DNA from: Flammeovirga yaeyamensis
GTDB lineage: Bacteria; Bacteroidota; Bacteroidia; Cytophagales; Flammeovirgaceae
NCBI RefSeq assembly: GCF_018736045.1
Contig: NZ_CP076133.1
Location: 1 to 64,000, forward strand
Length of the DNA: 64,000 nucleotides
Direction: 5' to 3'
The translations under genes and the position numbers were made by a program. This document shows positions 38,655 through 48,246 of this stretch, in pieces. Each line of letters opens with the position of its first letter. The first letter of the stretch is position 1. The notes beneath the pieces are model-generated. The model did no database searches. It saw nothing but the letters and a program-made list of their open reading frames with translations, and was not told the DNA's origin.

Positions 38655-40697
38655 CTATTGGTGGATAAATCTACCTGTTAGAATCTCGCTTCCAGTATTT
38701 AATCGGATGATATACATACCTCTTTGTAAGTGTTGTGCATTGATAGTAGCTCGACCATTTACAACGTTTACAAGAGAGATCATATTGATTCTACCTTCTG
38801 CATTATAGATACTAATTTGAGCCTCTTTTAAGTTCAATTTATTCTCCATGAATAAGCTTAATTGATTATTCTCGGCATGCACTTTTAATTTATCCAATGC
38901 TCTTTCAAGATCAATAGAAGTTGGACCATCAGGTAATTTGATTAAGATAGAAACGCTTCTTGCCTCACCAATTACAGCACCTTCACCAATTGTAGAAGCC
39001 ATAGTCAATACAAGTGTTTCTTCTTCTTCAAAATCATCACCATCTTCTAAGATTTTTAACATGGCTAAATCAGATTCAGAAGCTCCACCCGCGATAGTTA
39101 ATTCTGTTTTATCTAGTTCGTAATCATCATCAGAAATACCTTCACCTGAAACAGCTAGCATTACTTTAGTTTCTGATAAAGCAGCTGCACTAGTAGTTAA
39201 TTTGATTTCAATAGCATCATCACCTTCAAATGCTTCATCAGCAGAAGCAGTGATTGTAATAATTGGGAATGCTAAATCAACAATAAATTCTTCTAGAGAG
39301 GTAGAATCCATTTCGTGATTGAATGTTTTTACCGCTACAAAGTCTGTTGTCGCTCCTTCTGGAACATATACCTCTGCTACAGTATCATTTAGTGACATAA
39401 ATTCAGTCGCTTCAACATCTCCAAATTTTAAGCTTTCGATGTTATAGAGGTTGTCTCCATGTAAGTAAATTAAACCGCCAATTGGTCCTCTTTCAGGAGA
39501 AAATGCGTTGATTGCTGGTAATGCTGATAATGCTTCTAAGTCTTCTACAGAAGTAACATTACCACCTTCAGTTCTTTCAATTAATACTTGCGCTTTTCCT
39601 ACTGTATCCGCACCAAATGGTACTACTAATGATAGTGATTTACCGTCTTGAGAAGTAGTGAATTCTGTTACCTCTATTTCTCCTAACCAAACTTTAGATA
39701 CGTTAGTTAATGAAGAACCCAATACTTGTACTTCTTTACCTACTTTTTGTTTCATAGGTTCGATACCTGTGATTTGAGCTGCACCTTCAGGGTAACCTGT
39801 GATTCTCACATCATCAATCATAATGAATTGTTCTACTTCTTGAACAACTTCCCACTTAATTGATAAGTTTTCTGCAGCAGGCAGTTTAAAACCTACTCTT
39901 ACTAAATTCATATCTCCACCAATACCATAAGGCATTGAAGAACCACCAAATTCAATATATTCACCACCATCTACTGAATAATACATTTTAAGTTGACCTT
40001 CTAATACTAACCAACCCCAGTATCCCATACTAAAAGATAATCTGATATTTTCTAAACCTAACGTATTGATTTTAGAGATGATAATGTTTTTATCCTTTTT
40101 CATCCCATAAACTGCTCTTTGAGAGGCACCTTCATACTTTGCTTCTTTTACCCCAAACCAGATTCTAGAAGCAGAACCTGAATAATCAATCTCTTTGTGC
40201 TCTTGATAATCTTTGTTCGCATCAACACCCCACCATAGTGTACCACCACCATATGGTGCATCTTCAAATGGCTCATACATTACCAATTGTTCTGCATCAG
40301 AATATTGTTTAGGATATAAGAAAGGTTGGTGTGAACCAAAAATAGAACCATCGTCTGTAGTAAAACTGATGGTATCTTTTTCAGCATCCATGTCAGGTTC
40401 AGGTACTACAAAATACAATTCTGTATCTGTAGATTCAGTAATAATTTCTGCTTCTGCAGCTCCAATTTTAATGGTTTTGATCTTCGTAAGTAGATTTGTA
40501 CCTGTTACTGTAATCGTATCTCCTGGAAAGCCTGCATTGGGTGTGTAATCTTGTAAATCAGGAAAAGTAGTTACTCCTGTATCATGATCTTTCGTTAAAT
40601 ATTCTTGTGCATTTACGGAAAAAGTTGTTGCTAATCCTATCACTAGTGTAGTAAGCATCAACTTACTCATTTTGCTGAGTAGTTGTAATCCTTTCAT
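38655..40697 (-). CDS. IPT/Calx-beta surface glycan-binding-like protein (SusE/F position)
   Basis: A 680-residue secreted protein with a signal peptide ending near residue 30 (VNAQ). Domains in order: IPT/TIG (about 45-120), beta-sandwich with KYEGASQRAVYG and YYSVDGGEYIEF (about 125-300), two more IPT/TIG domains (about 305-385 and 390-470), a Calx-beta domain (about 475-590) and a T9SS-type C-terminus (GMYIIRLNTG). Directly after susCD, it occupies the place where SusE/F glycan-binding proteins are found, but the T9SS tail instead of a lipobox is a difference from classic SusE/F. Binding to a polysaccharide is inferred. A hairpin with a U-tract lies before it, which could lower its expression relative to susCD. 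Confidence 0.8.
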   Translation of the reverse strand: MKGLQLLSKMSKLMLTTLVIGLATTFSVNAQEYLTKDHDTGVTTFPDLQDYTPNAGFPGDTITVTGTNLLTKIKTIKIGAAEAEIITESTDTELYFVVPEPDMDAEKDTISFTTDDGSIFGSHQPFLYPKQYSDAEQLVMYEPFEDAPYGGGTLWWGVDANKDYQEHKEIDYSGSASRIWFGVKEAKYEGASQRAVYGMKKDKNIIISKINTLGLENIRLSFSMGYWGWLVLEGQLKMYYSVDGGEYIEFGGSSMPYGIGGDMNLVRVGFKLPAAENLSIKWEVVQEVEQFIMIDDVRITGYPEGAAQITGIEPMKQKVGKEVQVLGSSLTNVSKVWLGEIEVTEFTTSQDGKSLSLVVPFGADTVGKAQVLIERTEGGNVTSVEDLEALSALPAINAFSPERGPIGGLIYLHGDNLYNIESLKFGDVEATEFMSLNDTVAEVYVPEGATTDFVAVKTFNHEMDSTSLEEFIVDLAFPIITITASADEAFEGDDAIEIKLTTSAAALSETKVMLAVSGEGISDDDYELDKTELTIAGGASESDLAMLKILEDGDDFEEEETLVLTMASTIGEGAVIGEARSVSILIKLPDGPTSIDLERALDKLKVHAENNQLSLFMENKLNLKEAQISIYNAEGRINMISLVNVVNGRATINAQHLQRGMYIIRLNTGSEILTGRFIHQ

Positions 40698-40740
40698 AAA
40701 AGTAAAAGTTAAAGTTATAATAATAGTTTCTTAAAAAGTG

Positions 40741-40764
40741 TTGTGGTAAGCGCACCTACCACAA
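40741..40764 (-). terminator. Intercistronic terminator/attenuator between susD and downstream gene
   Basis: TTGTGGTA (40741-40748) and TACCACAA (40757-40764) form an 8-bp stem with an 8-nt loop; on the minus strand the stem is followed within 3 nt by UUUUU. It lies 64 nt after the susD stop and 43 bp before the next start. Confidence 0.65.
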
Positions 40765-40827
40765 GTAAGTACGCTCAATTGGTTTAAGTCCTTTTGAGAG
40801 TATTGTTCAATACCATCAAAACAACTT

Positions 40828-42408
40828 TTATGGATTTTGATCTGAGTTAGATAAATCCTGATTATTTTGAATTTCGTTTAATGGCAATCGGTATAAAGTT
40901 TCTGGACTGTTCCATTTTATTTCAAGTACATTCCCTCTATCAAAAGGTTTATATACCGATTCTGGATAAACTTGAGCTACCGTTTCATTGTAGGCACCCA
41001 TCCTTTTCCAATTAAAGAATCTTTCGCCTTCACCGATCAATTCTAATGCTCTATCGTGTGCTACAATTTCAATCATTTGTTGCTTAGATGGAGCAGATGT
41101 TATTTCCATTGCATCACGATTGGCTCTTAACAAGTTGATATCTGGAAGTGCTCCATTCACTTGTCCGTTTAATGCTCGGATCTCTGCTCTCATTAAAATT
41201 AACTCTTCTAATCGAAGTGTAGGCCAATTGGTTGTTGACCCTAAGTCTAAACTAAATTTATTGAAAACATATACTGTATCTGTAACTTCACCTGACTCAG
41301 CGTCTTCTAATTCTGCTTCACGAATGAAAGAACTCATTCTAAAATATTCATCGTTGATCACCAAGCCTTTATCATCTACATAATTACTTATGAAATCTTT
41401 AGATAAGAAAATGGCTGAAAATTCACCGTCAGTAATTTGATCAACATTGAACATTAAATTGTATGGATCAGAAACTGCAAATCCAGCAACAAATGAACGA
41501 AGATTTAAGGCTTCAGTAGCTCCACTATTTGAAAATAGTGTAGTGGCATTCTGTGCAGTTGTTAATTCCATTACTGGAGCTGGAGATATTGCTTCCTCTA
41601 TCGTAACCACTCCTGGCTGGAAACCTATTAAAGAAGTAATCAATTCTTCCGCCTCATCCATTCTGTTCATTTGGAACAAAACTCTAGCTTTAAGGGCCAA
41701 CACATCAAATCTTCTTGCTCTAATTTTATAAGAAGGGAAGTTCTGATGAATGGTATTGTCAAAAGTAACAGGTATCAATTCAGCTGCTTTTGTTAGATCA
41801 TCCAAAATGAAATCATAACATTCTTGTACTGTACTTCTACCACCACCATTAAAATCTTCGGCTGGCTTTGTCTTAATGATCACGCCAGGCATATCTTTGG
41901 TTTGAGCAGAATATTGAGCTCCGTGATATCTTAATAATAAGAAGGTATTTGCAGCTCTTAAAAACAATGCTTCACCTCTTAAACGACCTCTTTGAAATTC
42001 ATAATATGAATCAATACCACCATCTGGTTCAGTTACACTAAGTACCAAGTTGGCTTGGTTAATTGATTTATATGCATTCGACCACATTCCTCCGTTTTGG
42101 AATTCTGTACGGATGTATTCGAATTTGTTTTTATTTCCTCCAAGTTTAGCTCCATCAATATTTGCAGCCGTATGATCTGCAATTAGATTGGCATCAGGTA
42201 AATGGTTTGAAAGGTGAGCGTTAGCCCACAATAAATAACCTTCATTAATGACCAATTCTATATTGAAAGTAGAAGCATCTACTTTACTACCTGGAAATTC
42301 ATCAGTAGGTCCAACATCTTCAAATTTCACACAAGAAAAGAAGAGTGATTGCCCAAGCACTGCCATAAGTGCGATTGATTTTGCAATATTTGATTTTAAT
42401 TTCATCAT
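40828..42408 (-). CDS. SusD/RagB family surface lipoprotein
   Basis: A 526-residue SusD-like lipoprotein with the lipobox cysteine at about residue 26 (LFFSCVKFEDV). TPR-like helices (RGEALFLRAANTFLLLRYHG, LRLEELILMRAEIRALNGQ) and the ending ETLYRLPLNEIQNN are typical. It binds substrate at the cell surface and docks on the partner SusC, whose stop lies 9 bp upstream. The sulfatase, propeller and Calx-beta neighbours suggest a sulfated polysaccharide ligand (inference). Confidence 0.95.
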   Translation of the reverse strand: MMKLKSNIAKSIALMAVLGQSLFFSCVKFEDVGPTDEFPGSKVDASTFNIELVINEGYLLWANAHLSNHLPDANLIADHTAANIDGAKLGGNKNKFEYIRTEFQNGGMWSNAYKSINQANLVLSVTEPDGGIDSYYEFQRGRLRGEALFLRAANTFLLLRYHGAQYSAQTKDMPGVIIKTKPAEDFNGGGRSTVQECYDFILDDLTKAAELIPVTFDNTIHQNFPSYKIRARRFDVLALKARVLFQMNRMDEAEELITSLIGFQPGVVTIEEAISPAPVMELTTAQNATTLFSNSGATEALNLRSFVAGFAVSDPYNLMFNVDQITDGEFSAIFLSKDFISNYVDDKGLVINDEYFRMSSFIREAELEDAESGEVTDTVYVFNKFSLDLGSTTNWPTLRLEELILMRAEIRALNGQVNGALPDINLLRANRDAMEITSAPSKQQMIEIVAHDRALELIGEGERFFNWKRMGAYNETVAQVYPESVYKPFDRGNVLEIKWNSPETLYRLPLNEIQNNQDLSNSDQNP

Positions 42409-42417
42409 CTTTCTAGT

Positions 42418-45400
42418 CTAAAAATTTAAGTTTACGCCTACTTTAAGTTGCATTGCCTGAGGTGGATTACCTTTTACTACACCTGGTGCAATGTTTGCCT
42501 CTGTTGGCGAGAAGTTACCTAGAGAGTTCATAGCTTCTGGATCCCAACCTGGGTACTTTGTGAATGTTAGTAAGTTGGTTCCTGTTACATAGAATCTCAT
42601 CATGTCCATTCTAAGTTTACTTGAAATTGACTTAGGCAACGTATAAGCTAAGGTTACATTCTTCAATCTGATAAAGGAACCGTCATATAAGAACCTTGTT
42701 GATCTCGAACCTTGGAAAGGATCTCTCTTACCAAATGGGTGATCATATACTACTCTTGGCACATCTGTCTGATCACCTGGCTGTTGCCATCTTTGGTCAT
42801 ACATGTATTGTGGCACATTCGTTAATGCATTTTCAGATCTCATGTAGGCCATCAAGTTCAATTCATCATCATATATCCAGTTGCCTTGACGGAATGTGAA
42901 CATAAAACTGAATGATATCCCTTTATATGAGAATCTGTTTGTTATACCACCAGTAAAGCTTGGTAAACCTGTTTTATTATCAATAGTCTGAATTAAACCT
43001 TCCATTTCTGCAGGAGTTGGTTTAGCAGGATCTTCAAATTGATAAGGTTGGCCTGTTTCCGGATCTTCATACATTTCATAACCGGTTTGAGGATCTACTC
43101 CTAAGAATTTAACCATCTGATAAGAGGCTACTGAACCTCCAATTTGTGGTAAAGCTAGACCATTAGATTGTTCCAAAACGGCAGGATCTACTGCTAGTTC
43201 TAATACTTCATTTTGTAGGTAAGCCACATTAGTTGTTAAGCTCCAGTTAAATGCTTTTTTCTGGAACATATTGAAAGTTAATGATGTCTCCACACCACTG
43301 TTTCTAATCGCTCCTGAATTGGTAATAAACTGTCCACCACCTTGAGATGGAGGTAAATCTAATTTTGCTAGAAGATCTCTGTTGATCTTATCATAATAAG
43401 CAACTTCACCTGTAACAGCTCCATTAAATAATTCGAAGTTTGCACCGATATCTAATGAATAAGCTCTTTCCCATCCAATGTTATCTGTAGAACCTGTTAA
43501 TCTCAATGGCGAAATACCTGGATTATTACCATACGATTGGCTATTGTACACCCAGTTTGCAAATGCTGCTGACTGATCAATCTCTGCGTTACCAGATACA
43601 CCATAAGATGCTCTTAATTTCAAGTAAGTTAATACGTCTGATGAATTTAAGAAGTCTTCTTCTGAAATGTTCCAACCTACTGATGCTGAAGGAAAAACAC
43701 CCCATCTGTTTTTAGCACCAAATCTTGATGAACCATCGGCACGAGCACTAAATCCAAGTAAATATTTTTGTTTATAAGCATATTTACCTCTAAAGAAACC
43801 TGAGTAGAAAATCACACCATTTTGACCTGATCTCCATTCAATGATTTCTTGTGCGTTACCTACATTTTTGATTGAGTTTGTTGGAGGAAAACCAACCCCT
43901 TTCATTGATAAGAATTTTTGAGTCTCACCAAAACTCTCAAAACCAAGTAATCCATCAAAAGAGTGATCGCCTATTTCTTTATTGTACTTTAAAATAGCAT
44001 TGTAGTTAATATAAGTACGGGCTTGCTGAATTTTATCTGCATAACCAAAACACTCATCACATTGTCCTTTAATAGCTATTGTTGTTAAGAATGGCGAGTA
44101 CCATACTTCTCTTTCATAACCTGTATACGTCATACCTACCATTGCATCTAATGTTAGGTTATTCGAGATTTTATAAGATAAATCCGCTGAATTAATCGTT
44201 GTCATTGAGTTCGAACGATGATAGAAGTATTCTTCATTCGTTGCAGGAACAATATTATTCAACGATGTCGGTTGGAAGTAAGAACCATCCTGATTATGAA
44301 CTGGTAATTGTGGCGTTGCGTTTCTGATAAAGTTTAAACCTGTTGGGTTGTTCCAATATTGGAAAACTCCTCCACCTTGACCCTGAACATTTAAGAAATA
44401 AATGTTTGTTGGATATTGTGAGTTTTCAACATTACTGATGTTTGTATTGATACCAATCTTTAATCTATCACTTACATCAAATTTAAAGTTGGCAGCAAAA
44501 GCTAAACGTTCGTTATCATTGGCATTTAAGATACCTTCTGTTTTTGCATAGGTACCATTAATACGATAAGTCATTCCTTCAGTACCACCTGCAACAGCTA
44601 CCGATGCATTCATCGTTGCTCCTTGACGGTATGCTAAATCATATTTATCAATATCTGTTTGTCTTGCCACTTCATCAGTATACCATGGATTGTTTGCTGA
44701 TGTAGTATAAGGTAAAACTCTTTTATCTAATGGCGTACCATCATTTTCCCAACCTTCTTGCAAATAGTTTAACCAATCATTCGTACGTATATGTTCCAAC
44801 ATTTTAGTTGGGCGGTTAATACCTTGAGCATAATTTACTTCCCACTTCGCTTTTCCTTTTTTACCTTGTTTTGTAGTCACTACAATTACACCATTTGCAC
44901 CACGAGAACCGTAGATTGCTGTAGCTTCAGCATCTTTCAATACCGTTACGCTTTCAATATCTTCTGGGTTAATGTTGGTCATCGGGTTGTAAGAAGTACC
45001 GAAGTTACCCGTACCATCTGTAGGATAAGAAGTAAAAGGAATACCGTTAATTACATATAAAGGAGAAGAGTTACTTGAGAACGAACCTGTACCCCTAACT
45101 CTAATGTTCACCGCGCCACCAACTGAACCACTTGAGTTGGTTACATCCAAACCTGGCGACATACCTTGTAAACCTTCTTGGAAAGAGTTTTGAATTGACT
45201 CTTGAAGTTGATCTGATTCAATTGTTTGATAACTACCAGTACTCATCTTCTTCGATTCTGTAGCATAACCTGTAATTACTACAGCATCTAATTCTTGAAG
45301 ATCTTCCTCTAGTTTGATATCAATTACTTTTTGTCCGTTAACAGGAACCTCTGTAGTTTTAAATCCAATTGTTTTAAATATTAAAATTGCACTATTTGGA

Positions 45401-45621
45401 TTTTCTAAATTAATCTTATACTTCCCATCGAAATCTGTAACCACTCCATTATTGTTAGGAGAATTTTTTTCGATTACATAAGTACCAGGAAGTGCAGCAC
45501 CATCTGTTGCTGAAAGCACTTTGCCAGATATAATGCTCTGTGCATATAAAGAATTCATTCCCAGTAGTAGACTGAGGAAAATGAAAATCTTTGTTCTTAA
45601 AATAAGTTTATCACTGTTCAT
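42418..45621 (-). CDS. SusC/RagA family TonB-dependent transporter
   Basis: About 1067 residues from the ATG chosen at 45621; the open frame extends to a GTG at 45663, but only the ATG start gives a standard signal peptide (MNSDKLILRTK, hydrophobic core, SLYAQ). A carboxypeptidase-D-like domain and a plug with the signature IYGSRGANGVIVVTTKQGKKG (about residues 230-250) precede a barrel ending in GVNLNF. The protein is the outer-membrane importer paired with the downstream susD. It differs substantially from the first SusC in the window, so the two loci import different ligands. Its 700-bp upstream gap contains repeats and an inverted repeat but no clear TAnnTTTG. Confidence 0.93.
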   Translation of the reverse strand: MNSDKLILRTKIFIFLSLLLGMNSLYAQSIISGKVLSATDGAALPGTYVIEKNSPNNNGVVTDFDGKYKINLENPNSAILIFKTIGFKTTEVPVNGQKVIDIKLEEDLQELDAVVITGYATESKKMSTGSYQTIESDQLQESIQNSFQEGLQGMSPGLDVTNSSGSVGGAVNIRVRGTGSFSSNSSPLYVINGIPFTSYPTDGTGNFGTSYNPMTNINPEDIESVTVLKDAEATAIYGSRGANGVIVVTTKQGKKGKAKWEVNYAQGINRPTKMLEHIRTNDWLNYLQEGWENDGTPLDKRVLPYTTSANNPWYTDEVARQTDIDKYDLAYRQGATMNASVAVAGGTEGMTYRINGTYAKTEGILNANDNERLAFAANFKFDVSDRLKIGINTNISNVENSQYPTNIYFLNVQGQGGGVFQYWNNPTGLNFIRNATPQLPVHNQDGSYFQPTSLNNIVPATNEEYFYHRSNSMTTINSADLSYKISNNLTLDAMVGMTYTGYEREVWYSPFLTTIAIKGQCDECFGYADKIQQARTYINYNAILKYNKEIGDHSFDGLLGFESFGETQKFLSMKGVGFPPTNSIKNVGNAQEIIEWRSGQNGVIFYSGFFRGKYAYKQKYLLGFSARADGSSRFGAKNRWGVFPSASVGWNISEEDFLNSSDVLTYLKLRASYGVSGNAEIDQSAAFANWVYNSQSYGNNPGISPLRLTGSTDNIGWERAYSLDIGANFELFNGAVTGEVAYYDKINRDLLAKLDLPPSQGGGQFITNSGAIRNSGVETSLTFNMFQKKAFNWSLTTNVAYLQNEVLELAVDPAVLEQSNGLALPQIGGSVASYQMVKFLGVDPQTGYEMYEDPETGQPYQFEDPAKPTPAEMEGLIQTIDNKTGLPSFTGGITNRFSYKGISFSFMFTFRQGNWIYDDELNLMAYMRSENALTNVPQYMYDQRWQQPGDQTDVPRVVYDHPFGKRDPFQGSRSTRFLYDGSFIRLKNVTLAYTLPKSISSKLRMDMMRFYVTGTNLLTFTKYPGWDPEAMNSLGNFSPTEANIAPGVVKGNPPQAMQLKVGVNLNF

Positions 45622-45663
45622 AAAGCTTGCCTTTATTTGAGAAGAGTTCGCATATATTTTCAC

Positions 45664-46363
45664 TTCATTAATTTCTTACAACAATGATCGTCTAAAATTC
45701 TCTCAAAAGTCTTTTCATTTATAAAATTGAAGCAAAAGTGTCTTAAACACACCAAAAACAAAGGTTCTGAACCGTTTTCTTTTTTCTTCGGATTTCCAAA
45801 AAATAGACTTTAGAAGTGTTTAGAGGCTATATAAGTAGTTAATTATAATTTTATCGTTGAAAAGAAATTGACTAAAAAATGACTAAGTAGTTGTGTAAAA
45901 GGTATATCAGTAAATAGAAATCATATAAAAAAAATGAATTGTATGTGTCAAAAAAAATAAAATATTACTTGCGTATAATATGTTGTTCCATCATTAGTAT
46001 AATACAAAATATCAATTAACGTGCAAACAAAAAAATACTCTTAAAAGAAAGATTTCAATTGTAATGTTTTTATGAAAAAGCCGAAAGTTTATCCCTGTCG
46101 TCGGTCTGCTTATTTCAAATAAATACCAATTGTCTCCTTCTAAAAAGAGTATTTGTTGTTTACGTTTACAGCGTAAAAATTAATCATTAATAATATGATA
46201 ATTCAAAGATTCATTTTTAATCTTTCATCACTTTCTTTGTTTCTATTACTTGAACTGAATTAAAAAAGTCGTCGTCGGTCTCCAGATCAATTTGTTTAGA
46301 ATGAGATGACATCAATAAGAAAATCATCTAAAAAATATCAATTAAAAATAATTTGTTTGATTT
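45664..46363. other. 700-bp intergenic region upstream of susC
   Basis: The gap is very AT-rich. It holds an imperfect 17-bp inverted repeat bounding about 130 nt (arms near 46025-46042 and 46145-46162, core AAATACTCTT/AAGAGTATTT) and an 11-bp direct repeat GTCGTCGGTCT at 46097-46107 and 46271-46281. No tRNA or convincing gene was found; a 16-codon frame at 46072-46122 (+) is too short to support. Confidence 0.6.
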
Positions 46364-46540
46364 TCAACTTTTATTAATCCACCATGGAGCTGTAAACATC
46401 CATAGTAGAGATCCAAATAAGATCGTTTGTTTATATATTTCAACTTCCATTTCTCCCAGGAAGACTAAAATACAAGGAACTAAAGTAATCGCTAAACCAA
46501 TATAGGATAATGGTTTTAGTAAGTGTTTAGTTAAATTCAT
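46364..46540 (-). CDS. Small membrane protein overlapping the NCS1 permease gene
   Basis: A 58-codon gene. Its ATG (46538-46540) lies inside the last codons of the permease gene and overlaps it by 14 bp, a layout typical of translational coupling. The product starts MNLTKHLLKPLSYIGLAI and has two hydrophobic segments, about residues 8-29 and 40-53, joined by a short charged turn (GEMEVEIYK), and ends APWWINKS. Proline, glycine and tryptophan positions look designed rather than random, and the codons read cleanly to a TGA. I believe similar tiny proteins accompany transporters in marine Bacteroidota, but I cannot name the family. It may be an accessory or stabilising subunit of the permease (inference). 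Confidence 0.7.
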   Translation of the reverse strand: MNLTKHLLKPLSYIGLAITLVPCILVFLGEMEVEIYKQTILFGSLLWMFTAPWWINKS

Positions 46541-47966
46541 CTACAGTAATATTTTGAAATTCTACATCTTCTTCATTTCCTGTATCTCTTTGTAGTAGTT
46601 TAGATGAAATTATATAGGTGACAAAACCTAATAACCACCCTGGAATTGCTGCAAAGAAATAAAAGTCTAGGTCGAATACTTTGTACACGAGGTATGATCC
46701 TAACACAGATAATGCCCATGAGATTAATACCGAAAGATTAAGCATTGACTTTTTCTTTTCGGCATAATTTGATTGTAAACCTAGTTTCGGAAATATAAAT
46801 ATGTCAGCTAATACAATCGCACCAATTGGAGCTGCACATAAAGCATACACGCCTAAAAATTGATCTAACTTGGCTACAAAAGCTGGTGAACAAGCCAAGA
46901 TAGTAGTCACACACCCTACAATAAGGGTTATTTTCCATCGTTTCATTTTGGGGAATAAGCCCTGAACTGCTAAACCTGAACGATAAATTGTTGGATTCGC
47001 TGTAGTCCAACCTGCAATAACAACACAAATTAAACCGGTTACCCCTGCACCCATAAAGGCAATCTGACCTGGTGAAGGATTGGTCTCTCCCATTTGAAGA
47101 GCAACAGCACATAAAATACCTGAAGCAATCCAAGCCATAAAATGACCAATGAACATACCAAATGCAGAAGCTAAACCATAAGTCGATTTTTTTGCATAAC
47201 GATAAATCGACATATCGGCTAAACCTAAGTGCATTGCACTGTTACATAACCACGCAAAGATCATGATATGCCAAAAAGTGTACTTTGTTTGTCCATCTAT
47301 GGGAACACCTGTCCATATTTTCTCTTCTGCTACCTGAAAGAAATCACTAACAGAAGTCACTCCTAATTGTGGTAACATAGCAACACCTGCCGAAAAGAAA
47401 ATAACGGGCATCCATGGAGCAAAGATGTTGGCAAATTTCGATACTTTATCGAAACCAAAAGTGGCTACAATAGTAATAACAGCTCCAATTGCAAAAATAA
47501 TCCCTACCCACAATGGACTCGTTGGATAAAGATCGTTTAGTCCTGGACCTTTAATATCCAACATAATCCCCACTGCGGATGCTGAAACACCGATCATTGC
47601 AGATGCGGTCACACAAAACAAAAGGCCATTGACACTATTATATAATGTGACAATCCCTTTTCCACTAATTCGTTCTAATTGGTAAAAGATAGTTGTTCTA
47701 GTTTTTACTGCTGCAGGTGCACAAAACAACACCCAGCTTAAGGTTGCTAGCAAGTTTCCTAAAAGTAGTCCCAAAAATACATCTTTTGCGGCCGCACCAT
47801 GCAAAACAAACAAAGGTCCGATTACAAATTCGGTTCCTGCTATATGTTCTCCCGATACCATGCCGACAAAGCTTTTAAAGCCTTTTACTTCAGATTTTGG
47901 TACAGGCTCTCTTTCGTATTCATTTACGTTGTTGACCTGCTCCTTAAATAGTTTCTTTAGTTGCAT
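46527..47966 (-). CDS. NCS1-type (purine-cytosine permease-like) transporter
   Basis: A 479-residue polytopic inner-membrane protein with about 12 hydrophobic segments. An N-terminal cytoplasmic stretch (EYEREPVPKSEVKGFKSF) leads into the first helices; GPLFVLHGAAAKDVFLG and IFAWLCNSAMHLGLADMSIYRYAKK resemble the cation-coupled nucleobase permease family. Known members import cytosine, purines, allantoin or related compounds with protons or sodium. The substrate here is open; within a polysaccharide locus it could take up a sugar-derived or vitamin-like compound instead. A TACTTTTG promoter element lies 27 bp upstream of the start and the small membrane protein gene overlaps its end. Confidence 0.85.
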   Translation of the reverse strand: MQLKKLFKEQVNNVNEYEREPVPKSEVKGFKSFVGMVSGEHIAGTEFVIGPLFVLHGAAAKDVFLGLLLGNLLATLSWVLFCAPAAVKTRTTIFYQLERISGKGIVTLYNSVNGLLFCVTASAMIGVSASAVGIMLDIKGPGLNDLYPTSPLWVGIIFAIGAVITIVATFGFDKVSKFANIFAPWMPVIFFSAGVAMLPQLGVTSVSDFFQVAEEKIWTGVPIDGQTKYTFWHIMIFAWLCNSAMHLGLADMSIYRYAKKSTYGLASAFGMFIGHFMAWIASGILCAVALQMGETNPSPGQIAFMGAGVTGLICVVIAGWTTANPTIYRSGLAVQGLFPKMKRWKITLIVGCVTTILACSPAFVAKLDQFLGVYALCAAPIGAIVLADIFIFPKLGLQSNYAEKKKSMLNLSVLISWALSVLGSYLVYKVFDLDFYFFAAIPGWLLGFVTYIISSKLLQRDTGNEEDVEFQNITVDEFN

Positions 47967-47992
47967 ATTGAATATATTACTTTACTCTAAAT

Positions 47993-48000
47993 CAAAAGTA
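47993..48000 (-). promoter_or_regulatory. -7 promoter element TACTTTTG of the permease gene
   Basis: Read on the minus strand, TACTTTTG matches TAnnTTTG exactly and lies 27 bp before the permease start, implying a leader of roughly 20 nt. A TTTG at 48015-48018 is closer than the usual -33 spacing, so the upstream element is uncertain. Confidence 0.5.
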
Positions 48001-48246
48001 GAGGAATGAGTGTACAAAAGACTTTTATTTAGGAAAGCCGAAGAAAATCAACCATTCTATTTTCTTTTGATTTTGAAATATCAGAGTAAAAAAGTGCTTA
48101 TTTAGGCTTTAATAGCCATTTAATTAGAAATCTTGATGATTTTAAATTACCTCATTTAATCCTCTTGATAATAGAATTCTGTCCTTTTTTATCCCAGATA
48201 ACTGGGTTATTACACCAAAAAAGACAATTATTTTACTTTTATAGTA

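Noticed and set aside
46072-46122. A 16-codon frame upstream of susC
   Set aside because: Too short, no family resemblance, and located within an inverted repeat region.
46804-47133. Open frame of 109 codons inside the permease gene
   Set aside because: Another frame of the permease, whose helix pattern is clear; cysteine-rich composition reflects the shadow.
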